A stretch of DNA of 64,000 bases from Maricaulis sp039978735 (GTDB lineage: Bacteria > Pseudomonadota > Alphaproteobacteria > Caulobacterales > Maricaulaceae). Shown here one piece after another: positions 24,476 through 33,855 of this stretch. The stretch covers positions 147,189 through 211,188 of the forward strand of contig NZ_JBDWAS010000014.1 in assembly GCF_039978735.1 (NCBI RefSeq). The letters are read 5' to 3'. A program made the position numbers and the translations under genes. A model generated the notes under the pieces. The model made no database searches, had not been told where the DNA came from, and was given only the letters and a program-made list of their open reading frames with translations. Within the stretch, counting starts at the first letter, position 1. Every line of letters starts with the position of its first letter.

Positions 24476-25350
24476 TGGGCGTGCTCTCCGGCATGACGGG
24501 GTTTGCCCGCTGCGAGGGCGTGACGGGCGACTGGCGCTGGGCCTGGGAGGCGCGCAGCGTCAACGGCAAGGGGCTGGAGGCCCGTTTCCGTTTTCCGCCC
24601 GGCCATGACCGTCTGGAAGCCAAGGCGCGCGATCTCGCCAAGGCGCGCTTCACGCGCGGCAATGTGCAGGCGAGCCTGACCCTCAAGCGCGACGCGTCCG
24701 GTTCCGGACTGGATATCGACACCGCCCGGATCGACGCCCTGCTGGCGGCGGCGGCCCCCTATGTCGAGCGCGGCGTGATCGCCAGGCCGAGTTTCGAGGG
24801 GCTGGTGGCGCTCGCGGGCACGCTGGGCGGTCCGCAGGACCAGACCGCAGATCCGGCGCTGGACACGGCCCTGCTGGCGGGGCTGGCGGACGCACTCGAC
24901 GCGCTTCAGGCGGCCCGCCACGATGAAGGGCGGACGCTCGAAACCGTGCTGAGCGGCCATATCGACACGATCGAACAGCTCACCCGTGAAGCCGCTGCGA
25001 GCGCCGCGGTGCGCATCGATACGATCCGCGACCGTCTGGCGGCCAAGTTTGCCGAGCTGATCGAAGGGGATCTGCCGGAGGACCGGCTGGCCCAGGAAGC
25101 CGCCGCGCTCGCCGTGAAGATGGATGTCCGTGAGGAGCTGGACCGGCTGGAGGCGCATATCGCCTCGGCCCGCGAACTTCTGGCCGCCGGTTCGCCGACC
25201 GGCCGCAAGCTGGACTTCCTGTCGCAGGAGTTTAATCGCGAAGCGAACACTCTATGCTCCAAGTCTTCCGATTCTTCACTCACGCAGATCGGCCTGGCGA
25301 TCAAGAACGCCGTCGATCAGTTCAGGGAGCAGGTACAGAATGTCGAGTGA
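24475..25350 (+). CDS. yicC: YicC/YloC family endoribonuclease
   Basis: 291 residues. The N-terminal signature is SGMTGFARCEG, followed by the WEARSVNGKGLE block; the C-terminal DUF1732 region carries DRLAQEAAALAVKMDV and GRKLDFLSQEFNREANTLCSKS. YicC proteins are RNases that act on small RNAs. The ATG overlaps the mltG stop (TGATG). It also overlaps the start of gmk by 11 bases; yicC-gmk is a common pairing. Symbol follows the E. coli family name. Confidence 0.92.
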   Translation: MGVLSGMTGFARCEGVTGDWRWAWEARSVNGKGLEARFRFPPGHDRLEAKARDLAKARFTRGNVQASLTLKRDASGSGLDIDTARIDALLAAAAPYVERGVIARPSFEGLVALAGTLGGPQDQTADPALDTALLAGLADALDALQAARHDEGRTLETVLSGHIDTIEQLTREAAASAAVRIDTIRDRLAAKFAELIEGDLPEDRLAQEAAALAVKMDVREELDRLEAHIASARELLAAGSPTGRKLDFLSQEFNREANTLCSKSSDSSLTQIGLAIKNAVDQFREQVQNVE

Positions 25351-25999
25351 CGGCCATTCCGGACCGATTTTCCGCGGCCGCCGCCGGGGTGTTCTTCTGG
25401 CGCTGTCCAGCCCGTCGGGGGCGGGCAAGACGACGCTGTCCAAGCGCCTGATCAGCCAGAATCCCGATGTCATTCTGTCCGTGTCGGCGACGACCCGCGA
25501 TCCGCGCCCGGGCGAGGTCGACGGTCAGGACTACCACTTCATGTCCGTCGACGACTTCAAGGCGAAGGCGGCCGAGGGCGCGTTCTTCGAATGGGCAGAA
25601 GTGTTCGGCCGCTATTACGGCACGCCGAAAACACCGGTGATGGACGCCGTGGAAGAGGGCCGCGACGTGGTCTTCGACATCGACTGGCAGGGCGCCCGTG
25701 CGATCGCCGAACAGGCACCGGAAGACACGGTGCGTGTCTTCATCCTGCCGCCTTCGCTGGCACTGCTGGAAGAGCGCCTGCGCAAGCGCGGCCAGGACAC
25801 GCCGGAGATCATCAAGGGCCGCATGGACCGCGCCAAGGACGAGATCTCGCACTGGCACGAATACGACTACATCATCGTCAATGACGACTTCGCCCGTGCG
25901 CTGGAAAAGCTCAGCCTGATCCTGCACGCCGAACGCCTCAAGCGCACCCGCCATCCCTGGCTCGACGATTTCGTCGACGCGATCATGGATGAAGAATAG
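25340..25999 (+). CDS. gmk: Guanylate kinase
   Basis: 219 residues. P-loop SSPSGAGKTTL (about 19-29), then the GMP-binding segment TTRDPRPGEVDGQDYHF and the WAEVFGRYYGTP block, and the lid. It converts GMP to GDP. The start at 25340 (ATG) overlaps the end of yicC; the N-terminus is about 12 residues longer than E. coli Gmk and basic. It ends the fab operon and converges with rsmA, with only 11 bases between the stop codons. Confidence 0.96.
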   Translation: MSSDGHSGPIFRGRRRGVLLALSSPSGAGKTTLSKRLISQNPDVILSVSATTRDPRPGEVDGQDYHFMSVDDFKAKAAEGAFFEWAEVFGRYYGTPKTPVMDAVEEGRDVVFDIDWQGARAIAEQAPEDTVRVFILPPSLALLEERLRKRGQDTPEIIKGRMDRAKDEISHWHEYDYIIVNDDFARALEKLSLILHAERLKRTRHPWLDDFVDAIMDEE

Positions 26000-26010
26000 G
26001 CGACAGGGCC

Positions 26011-26868
26011 TCAGCCCTTCGCGGCGCGCCAGGCCTCGGCCAGCCGCCGGAACCCGGCCACATCCACCGTTTCCGCCCGTGCGCCCGGATCGATGCCGGC
26101 TGCGATGAGCAGATCTTCCGCGCTGGCGTTCGTCTGCCCGGCGGCCTGTGCCAGGCTGCGGCGCAGCGTCTTGCGGCGCTGGCCGAAGGCCGAGGCGGTG
26201 ACAATGCCCAGCGCCTCGACATCGGCGAAGCGCTTGTCGTCCGGCAGCGGATCCAGCACCACGACAGCGCTGTCGACCTTGGGCGGCGGGGTGAAGGCCC
26301 GTGCGGGCACTTTCAGCCCCATACGCACATCACAGCGCGCCTGGGAGATCACGGCGAGGCGGCCATAGGCCTTTGTGCCCGGCGCCGCGACGACGCGGTC
26401 GGCGACCTCGCGCTGGAACATCAGCACCGCGCGCGACCACCACACCGGCTCCGCTTCGAGCCATTTGATCAGCAACAGCGTGCCGACATTGTAGGGCAGG
26501 TTGGACAGGATGATCCGCGCGCCGTCGCGCGGCAGGCTGGCATCCTCGTCGACCTTGAGCGCATCGGCCTCGATGATGTCGAGACGCCCGCCACTGGCCG
26601 TGCCGATCTCGCCCAGCGCGCCCAGGAAGCGGCTGTCCTTCTCGATCACGGTCAGGGTTTTCGCCCCGGCTGCCAGGATGGCGCGGGTCAGTCCGCCGGG
26701 GCCGGGACCGATCTCGACGGCGTGGGCCGCCGACATGTCGCCGGCCAGGCTGGCAATCTTGCCGGTCAGATTGAGGTCGAGCAGGAAGTGCTGGCCGAAC
26801 GCCTTGTTGGCGCCCAGCCCGTGGGCGGCGATGACGTCGCGCAGCGGGGGCAGGGCGTCGAGGTTCAT
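26011..26868 (-). CDS. rsmA: 16S rRNA (adenine1518/1519-N6)-dimethyltransferase
   Basis: Also called KsgA. 285 residues. SAM-binding GPGPGGLTRAIL (about 53-64) and the catalytic NLPYN motif (about 122-126) identify it. The C-terminal domain with FGQRRKTLRRSL is typical. It dimethylates two adenines in helix 45 of 16S rRNA late in 30S assembly. It overlaps the end of pdxA by 4 bases and closes the lptF-lptG-lptD-surA-pdxA-rsmA operon. Confidence 0.96.
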   Translation of the reverse strand: MNLDALPPLRDVIAAHGLGANKAFGQHFLLDLNLTGKIASLAGDMSAAHAVEIGPGPGGLTRAILAAGAKTLTVIEKDSRFLGALGEIGTASGGRLDIIEADALKVDEDASLPRDGARIILSNLPYNVGTLLLIKWLEAEPVWWSRAVLMFQREVADRVVAAPGTKAYGRLAVISQARCDVRMGLKVPARAFTPPPKVDSAVVVLDPLPDDKRFADVEALGIVTASAFGQRRKTLRRSLAQAAGQTNASAEDLLIAAGIDPGARAETVDVAGFRRLAEAWRAAKG

Positions 26869-27872
26869 CGGCGGTGCTCCGCAATCTCTGCGGCCTGTCG
26901 GATCGCCGCGATCAGGCTGTCGGGACGTGCCACGCCCTGTCCGGCAATCGCGAAGGCGGTGCCGTGATCCGGCGAGGTCCGCACGATCGGCAGGCCCAGC
27001 GTGATGTTCACCCCGCCATGGAAGTCCAGCGTCTTCACCGGGATCAGGCCCTGATCGTGATAAAGGCAGACCGCGGCATCATATTGTGCGCGGGCCTCGG
27101 CGTGGAACATTGTGTCGGGCGGCAGGGCGTCGGTGATGTCGATCCCCTCGGCGCGCAGGGCGGCGGCGGCCGGATTGACGATCTCGATCTCCTCGCGGCC
27201 CAGGGCACCGCCTTCGCCCGCATGCGGGTTCAGGCCGGCCAGAGCCAGCCGCGGCGCGGCAATCCCGAAATCGCGGATGAGCGCATGATGGGTCAGGCGG
27301 GCAATCCCGGCGATCCGCTCGGGCGTCAGCGCCGCAATTGCGTCACGCAGGGAGAGATGGATCGTCGCCAGCACCACGCGCAGCCCGCCGCCGGACAGCA
27401 TCATGGCGGGGCCGCGCGGGCCCTCGACGGGAGCCTCGGCGGTCAGTTCGGCGAGATATTCGGTGTGACCGGGAAAGCTGAAGCCGGCCTCGTAGAGCAC
27501 GGCCTTGGATATCGGCGCGGTGACAAGGGCTGCAGCCTTGCTGTCGCGGCACAGGGCGACACCGGTCTCGATCGCGGACGTGATCGCGCGCGCATGGGCC
27601 GCATCGGGCTGGCCGGGCGTGACGGGTGCGGAACAGGTGTGCGGCGTGGGGAAAACGGCGAGACGGTCGCCGGGAAGCTGAGCGTCCGGAGCGTCGACAA
27701 TGGCCGGCCCCGGAAGGCCGAGCCGGGCAGCGGTACTGGCGAAAACGCCCGGGTCGCCGAGGGCGAGCAGCGGAATGGATGTTCCCAGCTCTGCCCGGGC
27801 TTTCAGGATGATCTCGGGGCCGATCCCGGCCGGATCACCCATCGAAACGACGATGGGTGAGCGCGCTGTCAT
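26865..27872 (-). CDS. pdxA: 4-hydroxythreonine-4-phosphate dehydrogenase
   Basis: A pyridoxal 5'-phosphate synthesis enzyme of the DXP-dependent route. 335 residues. Visible family blocks: VVSMGDPAGIGPEI at the N-terminus, TAPISKAVL, GHTEYLAEL, and the metal site LNPHAGEGG; the C-terminus has YHDQGLIPVKTL. The start is the ATG at 27872, which overlaps the surA stop by one base (TGATG); a GTG three bases upstream is an alternative. It overlaps rsmA by 4 bases. Confidence 0.95.
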   Translation of the reverse strand: MTARSPIVVSMGDPAGIGPEIILKARAELGTSIPLLALGDPGVFASTAARLGLPGPAIVDAPDAQLPGDRLAVFPTPHTCSAPVTPGQPDAAHARAITSAIETGVALCRDSKAAALVTAPISKAVLYEAGFSFPGHTEYLAELTAEAPVEGPRGPAMMLSGGGLRVVLATIHLSLRDAIAALTPERIAGIARLTHHALIRDFGIAAPRLALAGLNPHAGEGGALGREEIEIVNPAAAALRAEGIDITDALPPDTMFHAEARAQYDAAVCLYHDQGLIPVKTLDFHGGVNITLGLPIVRTSPDHGTAFAIAGQGVARPDSLIAAIRQAAEIAEHRR

Positions 27873-29164
27873 CACTCGCGGATCTCGATGGTCGCGTCGC
27901 GGCGCAGATCGCGCAGCCAGCGGCGCGCGAGCAGGGAGAGTTGCTGGCCACGCAGCTGCGATTCGACATCGTCGCGGCTGGGCACGCCGGGGCCGGTGAT
28001 CGAGCGGTCACAGACGATCAGTGCGGTAAGGCCGGCGGGCGTATCGATCACCCCGGTGTTCTCGCCGGCATCAAGCGGTTCCAGCGCCTGGCGGATTTCG
28101 TCGCGCATGGCGTCGGCGCCGATGCTGCCGAGGGGCGTGTGGATGGCACCGTCGATACGCTCGGCGATTGCCTCGCTGGCCTCGCACTGCGGATTGTCCT
28201 GCAGCGCCCGCTCAAGGCGGCTGCGCGTATCGTCCGCTGCTGCGCTCTGGGGCACGGTGATCTGCACGAGATCATATTGCACTGAGGTCGTGCCGTCGCG
28301 CACGGAGACCAGTGCAATGACCATGAAGCCACCCGGGACCTGGACCGGATTTGACAGGGCACCACGGCCGCCGGACTGCTCGAACTGCCGTTGCATTTGC
28401 GGCATGATGGCGGCGACTTCCGGCTGCAATTCGGACAGCGCGACCCAGCCGATCTCTCCGTTGGCGGCGGCCGAGCTCGCATCGGAAAACTGCCGGGCCA
28501 GTTCCGGGAAGGACGCGCCTTGCTGCAGCAGGTTCATCACATTGATGACCCGTTGCAGGGTTTCCTGTTCCTGACCGGGACGGCGCACCTCGAAAAACAT
28601 CTCGTAGATGTAGTATTGCGGCTGCGAGGCGCTGGCGACGAGCCGTTCGAGTGCCAGTTCGATCTGCTGTTCGGAAATCCGGATGCGTGAGCCATAGCGG
28701 CCATTGACCAGGATCTGCCAGGCGATTTCCGCCTCGATCTGGCTGCGCAGGGTCGACGGATCGATACCGGAATTCTGCAGATCGGCCAGGATCTCGTCGA
28801 GTGTTGTATTGTTCCGGGCCGCCAGATCCAGAAGCGAATTGTTGATTTCCTCGTCTTCGATCTCGATCTCGTATTGCCGGGCGGCCTGCATCTGCAGGTG
28901 TTCGTCAACGAGGCCGCGCAGGGCATCGTCCTGGATCCGGGCCAGCGTCTGTTCGTCGATCTGGGGAATGCGGGAGCTCGAAATGATCAGGCGCATCCGG
29001 TTGCGCACATCGACCGTGGTGATCGGCTCGTCATTGACGAGCGCGGCGACGCCCTCCGTCGTCGACTGGGCATGTGCGCCACCGGCAAGCACCATGGCGG
29101 GCAACACCGTCAGGGCGGCAAACAGGGCGAAGACGAAGTTCTTGGCGGTCATAAGCAATCGCAT
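27872..29164 (-). CDS. surA: SurA-like periplasmic chaperone / peptidyl-prolyl isomerase
   Basis: 430 residues. A signal peptide (NFVFALFAALTVLPAMVLAGGAHAQ) is followed by the SurA N-terminal helical domain (VAALVNDEPITTVDVRNRM block) and a parvulin-type domain at about 190-290. SurA escorts outer-membrane proteins, including LptD, to the BAM complex. The parvulin-like part lacks an obvious strong PPIase signature, so chaperone activity is safer to claim than isomerase. The ATG at 29164 gives a proper signal peptide; ATG 29152 is also possible. It sits between lptD and pdxA. Confidence 0.9.
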   Translation of the reverse strand: MRLLMTAKNFVFALFAALTVLPAMVLAGGAHAQSTTEGVAALVNDEPITTVDVRNRMRLIISSSRIPQIDEQTLARIQDDALRGLVDEHLQMQAARQYEIEIEDEEINNSLLDLAARNNTTLDEILADLQNSGIDPSTLRSQIEAEIAWQILVNGRYGSRIRISEQQIELALERLVASASQPQYYIYEMFFEVRRPGQEQETLQRVINVMNLLQQGASFPELARQFSDASSAAANGEIGWVALSELQPEVAAIMPQMQRQFEQSGGRGALSNPVQVPGGFMVIALVSVRDGTTSVQYDLVQITVPQSAAADDTRSRLERALQDNPQCEASEAIAERIDGAIHTPLGSIGADAMRDEIRQALEPLDAGENTGVIDTPAGLTALIVCDRSITGPGVPSRDDVESQLRGQQLSLLARRWLRDLRRDATIEIRE

Positions 29165-29221
29165 TTCGGTTCGGCGCGGAACATTACTCAAACTCGGCAG
29201 GGGCGCAATCACGGGACACCG

Positions 29222-31414
29222 TTACTGGTCGGGATCCAGACTGCCCAGGGTGAAGAGGGTAATCCGGAACTGGATCGATTCCGAGGGGCCCAGGCTCTGG
29301 ATTCCCAGATCCTCGCGTTGATAGACAATCTCGAACTGGGTGCACTCGTCACGATACATGAAGCCGGTCTCCTGGCGGCGCGACAGATCGAGGTCGATGT
29401 CGCGGGTCACACGCGCCACCGCACTCCAGCGGTCGGTCATGCGCACGAGCACATCGGCACGCAGTTCACGCTGCGGTCCTCGAATGGCGGCGTCATCGCT
29501 GGTATCCAGATAACCCAGCATGGCCCTGAACCGGTCGCCGCGGTAGAATACCGCCGCCTGCAGCGTGTTGACGTCGTAGTCTTCGGTGTCGAGGCGGGTC
29601 TGGATCTCGGCCGAGAACTGGGCGATGTCGATCTCGCCGGCGACGACATAATCGGAGCTTTCCTCGAACAGCCCGCTGGTCGGGCCGAAGGCGGCGTCGC
29701 CGTCGAAACGCTCGCTGCGGCCGGCGAAGGCGCGGAAACGGCCCGTTTCACCCCAGAAAGCCGTGGCGCGCAGGCCGTAATTGGCGCGCGTACCTTCTTC
29801 CCAGATGTCGTAGCCCGATGCCCGGACCGGCTCGAACAGCATGCTCTCGTCCAGATCGGTCGACAGCGTATCCTCATTGAGAATTCGGTTCCGCTCCGGG
29901 TCATCAGTCGCCGCCACAAGCGACAGGACCGGTTCGATCACCCAGTCGACCTGTTCGCCGGGGCGATAGAAGGGCCAGCTGAATTCTGTACCCACCAGGC
30001 CCAGCGCACGCGTGAAACTGTCGGTGTCGTCCTGGCCTGCCTGCACAGGCAGGTCGGCGAGATTGTAATAGTCCACACGGCCCAGCGCGAAGGGCTCGAC
30101 CACCACGCCGCCGGGGGCGATCCAGCGCGTGCGCCAGTCGGCCGTCGCGCTGGCGCGGGTATAGTCTGAACCCAATTCGCGGGTCAGGTGCGTCGCATTG
30201 CCATTGAGCGAGACACGGCCCCAGCCATCTGGCGCATCGACGATCTGCGTCACATCGATCTGCGGCGCCAGATGAGGCAGGGTGTCGTCGTTTACAACGG
30301 TCTGCAGCGACTGATAGGTCGCCGCCAGTACCGATCCATAGCGGTGCCGGGTCCGGTTTTCCACAAAGAGCTGGCTGACCAGCTGGCGGTTCACCGCCTC
30401 GATCGGCTGGCCGAGATCCTTGGCGCGTTCGGAAAAATCATAGCGGCGCAGGTGAAGATCGTCGGAGGCACGCTGGATGCCGAAACCCCAGCGCCAGTCC
30501 TCATTGATCTCGAAACGGCCGCCGCCGAACACATGCCAGCGCCACTCCTCTTCGCCAAAGCGTTCGCCGTCACTGTCGATTTCCGCTTCGCGCGTCACGC
30601 TGGCTTCGAACTCGGTAAAGCCCGACCAGAAGCGCTTGCGATACTCGGTGTAGAGAAGCGGATTCACATTGGTCATCACGCGCGGGGCGATGACGATGTC
30701 CTGCGACGGGGACAGCGACCAGTAATAGGGCTGCTGGTAGACGAAACCGAGGCGCGAAGAGACGCCGATCTTGGGAAAGAGGAAGCCCGAGCGCCGCTCC
30801 GACGACGGGTCCGCATGGGCAAAGACCGGGGCGTAGAGCACCGGCACGCCAAGGATCTCCAGCCGCGCATCGCGGTAATAGATCATCTGCTCTTCGGCAT
30901 TCTGGTGCACTTGGCGGGCCCGCAGACGCCAGGTCGGATTGCCTTCGCCGTTCTCGCACAGCTCGCACGCCGTGTAGTAGGCGTCGCGCAGCGTCATCGA
31001 CGCATTCTCGTCGCGGATCGCCGAGGCGGCCGCGACGCGGCCATTGCGTTCCAGCCTGGATGCAAAGCCCAGCGCGATACCCGAGGACAGGGCCGAATCG
31101 AGCTCGACCTCGTCGGCGTATTGCGGGTAGGGGCCCTGGCCGATGATCACGACATGACCGCGGGCGATCACGCGATTGCTTTCGGGGTGGTATTCCAGCT
31201 CGTCCGCCATCAGCGTGCGGTCCTGCTGGCGTACGCGCACATTGCCGCGCGCGACATAGCCGCCCTCGGCGAGATCGTCGATCCGGTCGGCTTCCAGGTA
31301 GATGGGCGGGTCCGACGGTTCCGGCGTCTGCGCCAGCGCCTGGGCAGGAGCCGCCATCGCCAGCGCCGTCGTGCTCAACAAAACTGCCGCGAGGCGGCGA
31401 ACCTGTGACGCCAT
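29222..31414 (-). CDS. lptD: LPS assembly outer membrane protein LptD
   Basis: 730 residues. A signal peptide (about 1-28, ALAQTPEP) is followed by an OstA-like periplasmic beta-jellyroll (about 35-200, with YLEADRID and ARGNVRVRQQDRTLMADELEY) and a large beta-barrel (about 220-730). A pair of cysteines lies near residue 150 (ACELCENG). LptD inserts lipopolysaccharide in the outer leaflet together with LptE. Start 31414 is chosen over 31423 because AAGGGG lies 9 bases before it. It is followed by surA. Confidence 0.94.
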   Translation of the reverse strand: MASQVRRLAAVLLSTTALAMAAPAQALAQTPEPSDPPIYLEADRIDDLAEGGYVARGNVRVRQQDRTLMADELEYHPESNRVIARGHVVIIGQGPYPQYADEVELDSALSSGIALGFASRLERNGRVAAASAIRDENASMTLRDAYYTACELCENGEGNPTWRLRARQVHQNAEEQMIYYRDARLEILGVPVLYAPVFAHADPSSERRSGFLFPKIGVSSRLGFVYQQPYYWSLSPSQDIVIAPRVMTNVNPLLYTEYRKRFWSGFTEFEASVTREAEIDSDGERFGEEEWRWHVFGGGRFEINEDWRWGFGIQRASDDLHLRRYDFSERAKDLGQPIEAVNRQLVSQLFVENRTRHRYGSVLAATYQSLQTVVNDDTLPHLAPQIDVTQIVDAPDGWGRVSLNGNATHLTRELGSDYTRASATADWRTRWIAPGGVVVEPFALGRVDYYNLADLPVQAGQDDTDSFTRALGLVGTEFSWPFYRPGEQVDWVIEPVLSLVAATDDPERNRILNEDTLSTDLDESMLFEPVRASGYDIWEEGTRANYGLRATAFWGETGRFRAFAGRSERFDGDAAFGPTSGLFEESSDYVVAGEIDIAQFSAEIQTRLDTEDYDVNTLQAAVFYRGDRFRAMLGYLDTSDDAAIRGPQRELRADVLVRMTDRWSAVARVTRDIDLDLSRRQETGFMYRDECTQFEIVYQREDLGIQSLGPSESIQFRITLFTLGSLDPDQ

Positions 31415-31498
31415 GCGCGTCATCCCCTTGATCTGTCCCGAACCCCGGCCGAACGGATCGAACCTGACTAGCCGAACCCGTCGCCCGCGTCCATGCCG

Positions 31499-32596
31499 TC
31501 AGCCGTCTTCGGTCGACGCAATATAGGTCAGCGCCATCAGCGCGGTGATTGCCGGTGCCGCCCAGGCGGCCGTCAGCGGCGGCAGGGCGCCCGTCGCCCC
31601 GAAGGAGCTGAGGACTTCCTGGAAAAAGAACATCACGAAACCGGCCAGCCCGCCGACCAGTGCAAAGGCCGCGGCACCGCCCAGCCTGTGCAGGCGCAGC
31701 GTTGCGGCGGCGGCGATCAGTGTGGCCGCCAGCAGTGTCAGGGGCAGGGCCAGCAGGCCGTGCCAGCGCAGCTCGTAGCGCGCGGTCGCCAGACCGGCAT
31801 CGCGGGCCGTGGCAATCAGGCCCGGAAGATCCCAGAAGGACACGCCCTGCGGCGAGCGTGCCCGCTCGAACAGCGCCTGGCGGTTGATCTGGGTGGGCAG
31901 GGTGATCATGCCGAGTTCCAGCGCGCTTTCATTGGGGAGGCGCTCGATCGCGTCTGAGACCTCCCAGAAGCCGTCCATCAGCTGCGCCGTGGCGCCGTCT
32001 ATGCGGCGTTCCAGGCTGGGCACGCCGTCATTGCTCAGCGAGAAGTGATAGAAGGTCGGGCGCCGGACTTCCTGGCGGTTCTCTTCCAGTGCCATGGCGG
32101 AGATCACCGTGAAGCCGTCGGCCGTGGTCTCGCGCAGCCAGACTGGCTCTTCCACGCCCGGTGTCTGGCGCACATTCATCAGGGCGTCGCGGCGGCGCTG
32201 GAATTCGGCATTGCCGGCGGCGGCCAGCGGGTTGAGCGCCGTGGCGCCGATCACGCCGGCCACGACGGCAAACAGCATCGGCGCCGTCAGGATCCGCCAG
32301 GCCGACATGCCCGAGGCGCGCATCACGATCAGTTCGGAGCGGCGGTTCAGGCGGAAGAGCGAGGTCAGGATGCCGAACAGGAAGATGAAGGGCAGGGTGG
32401 TTTCCAGCAGCAGCGGCGTCTTCAGGAGGGTCAGACCCAGAAGGTCGAGCGTCGACACATCGACCCGCGTGCCGATGGCGCGGGACTGTTCGACGAAATC
32501 GACCAGCACGATCACCGTGGTGATGGTCAGCAGCGCCAGACCCAGCCCGCTCAGCGTCTGGGTCAGCATGTAGCGATTGAGACGGCCGCCGGTCAT
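31499..32596 (-). CDS. lptG: LPS export permease LptG
   Basis: 365 residues of the YjgP/YjgQ family. Six membrane helices (three N-terminal, three C-terminal) flank a periplasmic beta-jellyroll (about 130-260). Family features include MLTQTLSGLGLALL at the start, and LFRLNRRSELIVMRASGMS, the coupling helix that contacts the LptB ATPase. With LptF it extracts LPS from the inner membrane. It overlaps lptF by 4 bases (ATGA). lptB is not in this window. Confidence 0.93.
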   Translation of the reverse strand: MTGGRLNRYMLTQTLSGLGLALLTITTVIVLVDFVEQSRAIGTRVDVSTLDLLGLTLLKTPLLLETTLPFIFLFGILTSLFRLNRRSELIVMRASGMSAWRILTAPMLFAVVAGVIGATALNPLAAAGNAEFQRRRDALMNVRQTPGVEEPVWLRETTADGFTVISAMALEENRQEVRRPTFYHFSLSNDGVPSLERRIDGATAQLMDGFWEVSDAIERLPNESALELGMITLPTQINRQALFERARSPQGVSFWDLPGLIATARDAGLATARYELRWHGLLALPLTLLAATLIAAAATLRLHRLGGAAAFALVGGLAGFVMFFFQEVLSSFGATGALPPLTAAWAAPAITALMALTYIASTEDG

Positions 32597-33732
32597 GCGG
32601 TCACCTCCGGTCCGGCGAGCGGGGCGGTTTCGGCTGGCGGGTATTTGGGCCGGCGGCGGGCGGGCCAGTAGATCACGGCCAACGCACCGGCAATGCCCGC
32701 CAGCGGAATGATGTACTGCATGGCATTCATGGCGCTGTCGTCGGCACTGGCCGACTGCACGCCGAAGCCGACCAGGCGCATCGTCATGCCGGCTGCCACA
32801 GCGATCATCACGCGGCGCGAATGGCCCATGCGCGAATGATCGCCGGCCAGGAAGGCGGCCGCGGCGATCAGCGCGAAGGCGATATTGTAGAGCGGTGCCG
32901 ACAGGCGGTAATGCGCTTCCGCCCAGGCCCGTTCGGGACCGCCGGTACGGGCGATCGTGCCGGCATCGGGCCAGATCAGCTCGTGCAGGAAGCGGTCGCT
33001 TTCCTTGAAGAACATGGCGTCGACCGGGCCGATGAACTCGCCCAGATCGAACTCGGTGCGGTCGAAGGAGCCGTAGAACAGCTCGCCGGCCTCGTCGATC
33101 TGCTGGCGATTGCCGTCGATCAGCACCATCACCGAGCGGTCGTCGGTGCGCACCACCACGCCTTCGCGCGCGGTCAGCGTCGACTGTTCCTCGCCGCGCG
33201 TATCGTCGATCAGGATGTCCTGCATGCGGCCGGACCGGTCGCGGTCGCGGGCATAGATGGTCACACCATCGCCCAGCTGGGTGAAGGCGCCGGGCGTGAT
33301 CAGGCTGGCGGCGACATCCGAACGCAGCTCGTGCAGCGAGCGGCGCATCTCGCGATAGGAAACCGGCTGGACGAAGAGGTTGATGGCGAGGTTGGCGATC
33401 ATCACATAGACCGCCAGGCGCAGCACCGGCGTGATCATGCCGAACCGGCCGAGACCCGAGGCCTGCGTCACCACCAGCTCGCTGTCGCCGGACAGCCGGC
33501 TCAGCGTCGACAGCACGGCGACGAACAGTGCGAGCGGTACCAGGAGGGCGGTCAGATGCGGCAGCGCCAGCAGCGTGATCTTGATGAAGGTCAGTGCAGT
33601 TTCCGAATAGCCGGAGACCAGATCGACATTCGACAGCGACTGCGTGAGCAGTGCCAGTGCAGCGAAGGCCCCGACCGCGGTCAGGAAGGGCCAGAGCAAT
33701 TGCTTGAAGAAATACCGCTGAACGAGAATCAT
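32593..33732 (-). CDS. lptF: LPS export permease LptF
   Basis: 379 residues of the YjgP/YjgQ family: N-terminal MILVQRYFFKQLLWPFL helix, coupling segment STLSRLSGDSELVVTQASG, a periplasmic jellyroll, and three C-terminal helices. The frame is open far upstream because of antisense bias under pepA, but the ATG at 33732 is the right start by homology. First gene of the minus-strand operon, divergent from pepA with 123 bases between the starts. Confidence 0.94.
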   Translation of the reverse strand: MILVQRYFFKQLLWPFLTAVGAFAALALLTQSLSNVDLVSGYSETALTFIKITLLALPHLTALLVPLALFVAVLSTLSRLSGDSELVVTQASGLGRFGMITPVLRLAVYVMIANLAINLFVQPVSYREMRRSLHELRSDVAASLITPGAFTQLGDGVTIYARDRDRSGRMQDILIDDTRGEEQSTLTAREGVVVRTDDRSVMVLIDGNRQQIDEAGELFYGSFDRTEFDLGEFIGPVDAMFFKESDRFLHELIWPDAGTIARTGGPERAWAEAHYRLSAPLYNIAFALIAAAAFLAGDHSRMGHSRRVMIAVAAGMTMRLVGFGVQSASADDSAMNAMQYIIPLAGIAGALAVIYWPARRRPKYPPAETAPLAGPEVTA

Positions 33733-33766
33733 GATCCGGCTTGTGCTGCGCGATCCGCCTTCTATC

Positions 33767-33777
33767 TCACGTCGTGA
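33767..33777. promoter_or_regulatory. Small palindrome in the lptF/pepA divergent region
   Basis: TCACG-T-CGTGA, a perfect 5-bp inverted repeat about midway between the divergent lptF and pepA starts. It may be an operator for either. The rest of the 123-base gap has an AT-rich CATATGTTTTT segment before pepA, but no strong promoter hexamers. Confidence 0.25.
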
Positions 33778-33855
33778 TCGGATACCACTTCCGCGACATA
33801 TGTTTTTGCGCCCGGCTGACATGTCCGGGCCTTCGCCACACCGGAGAGGGAAGCC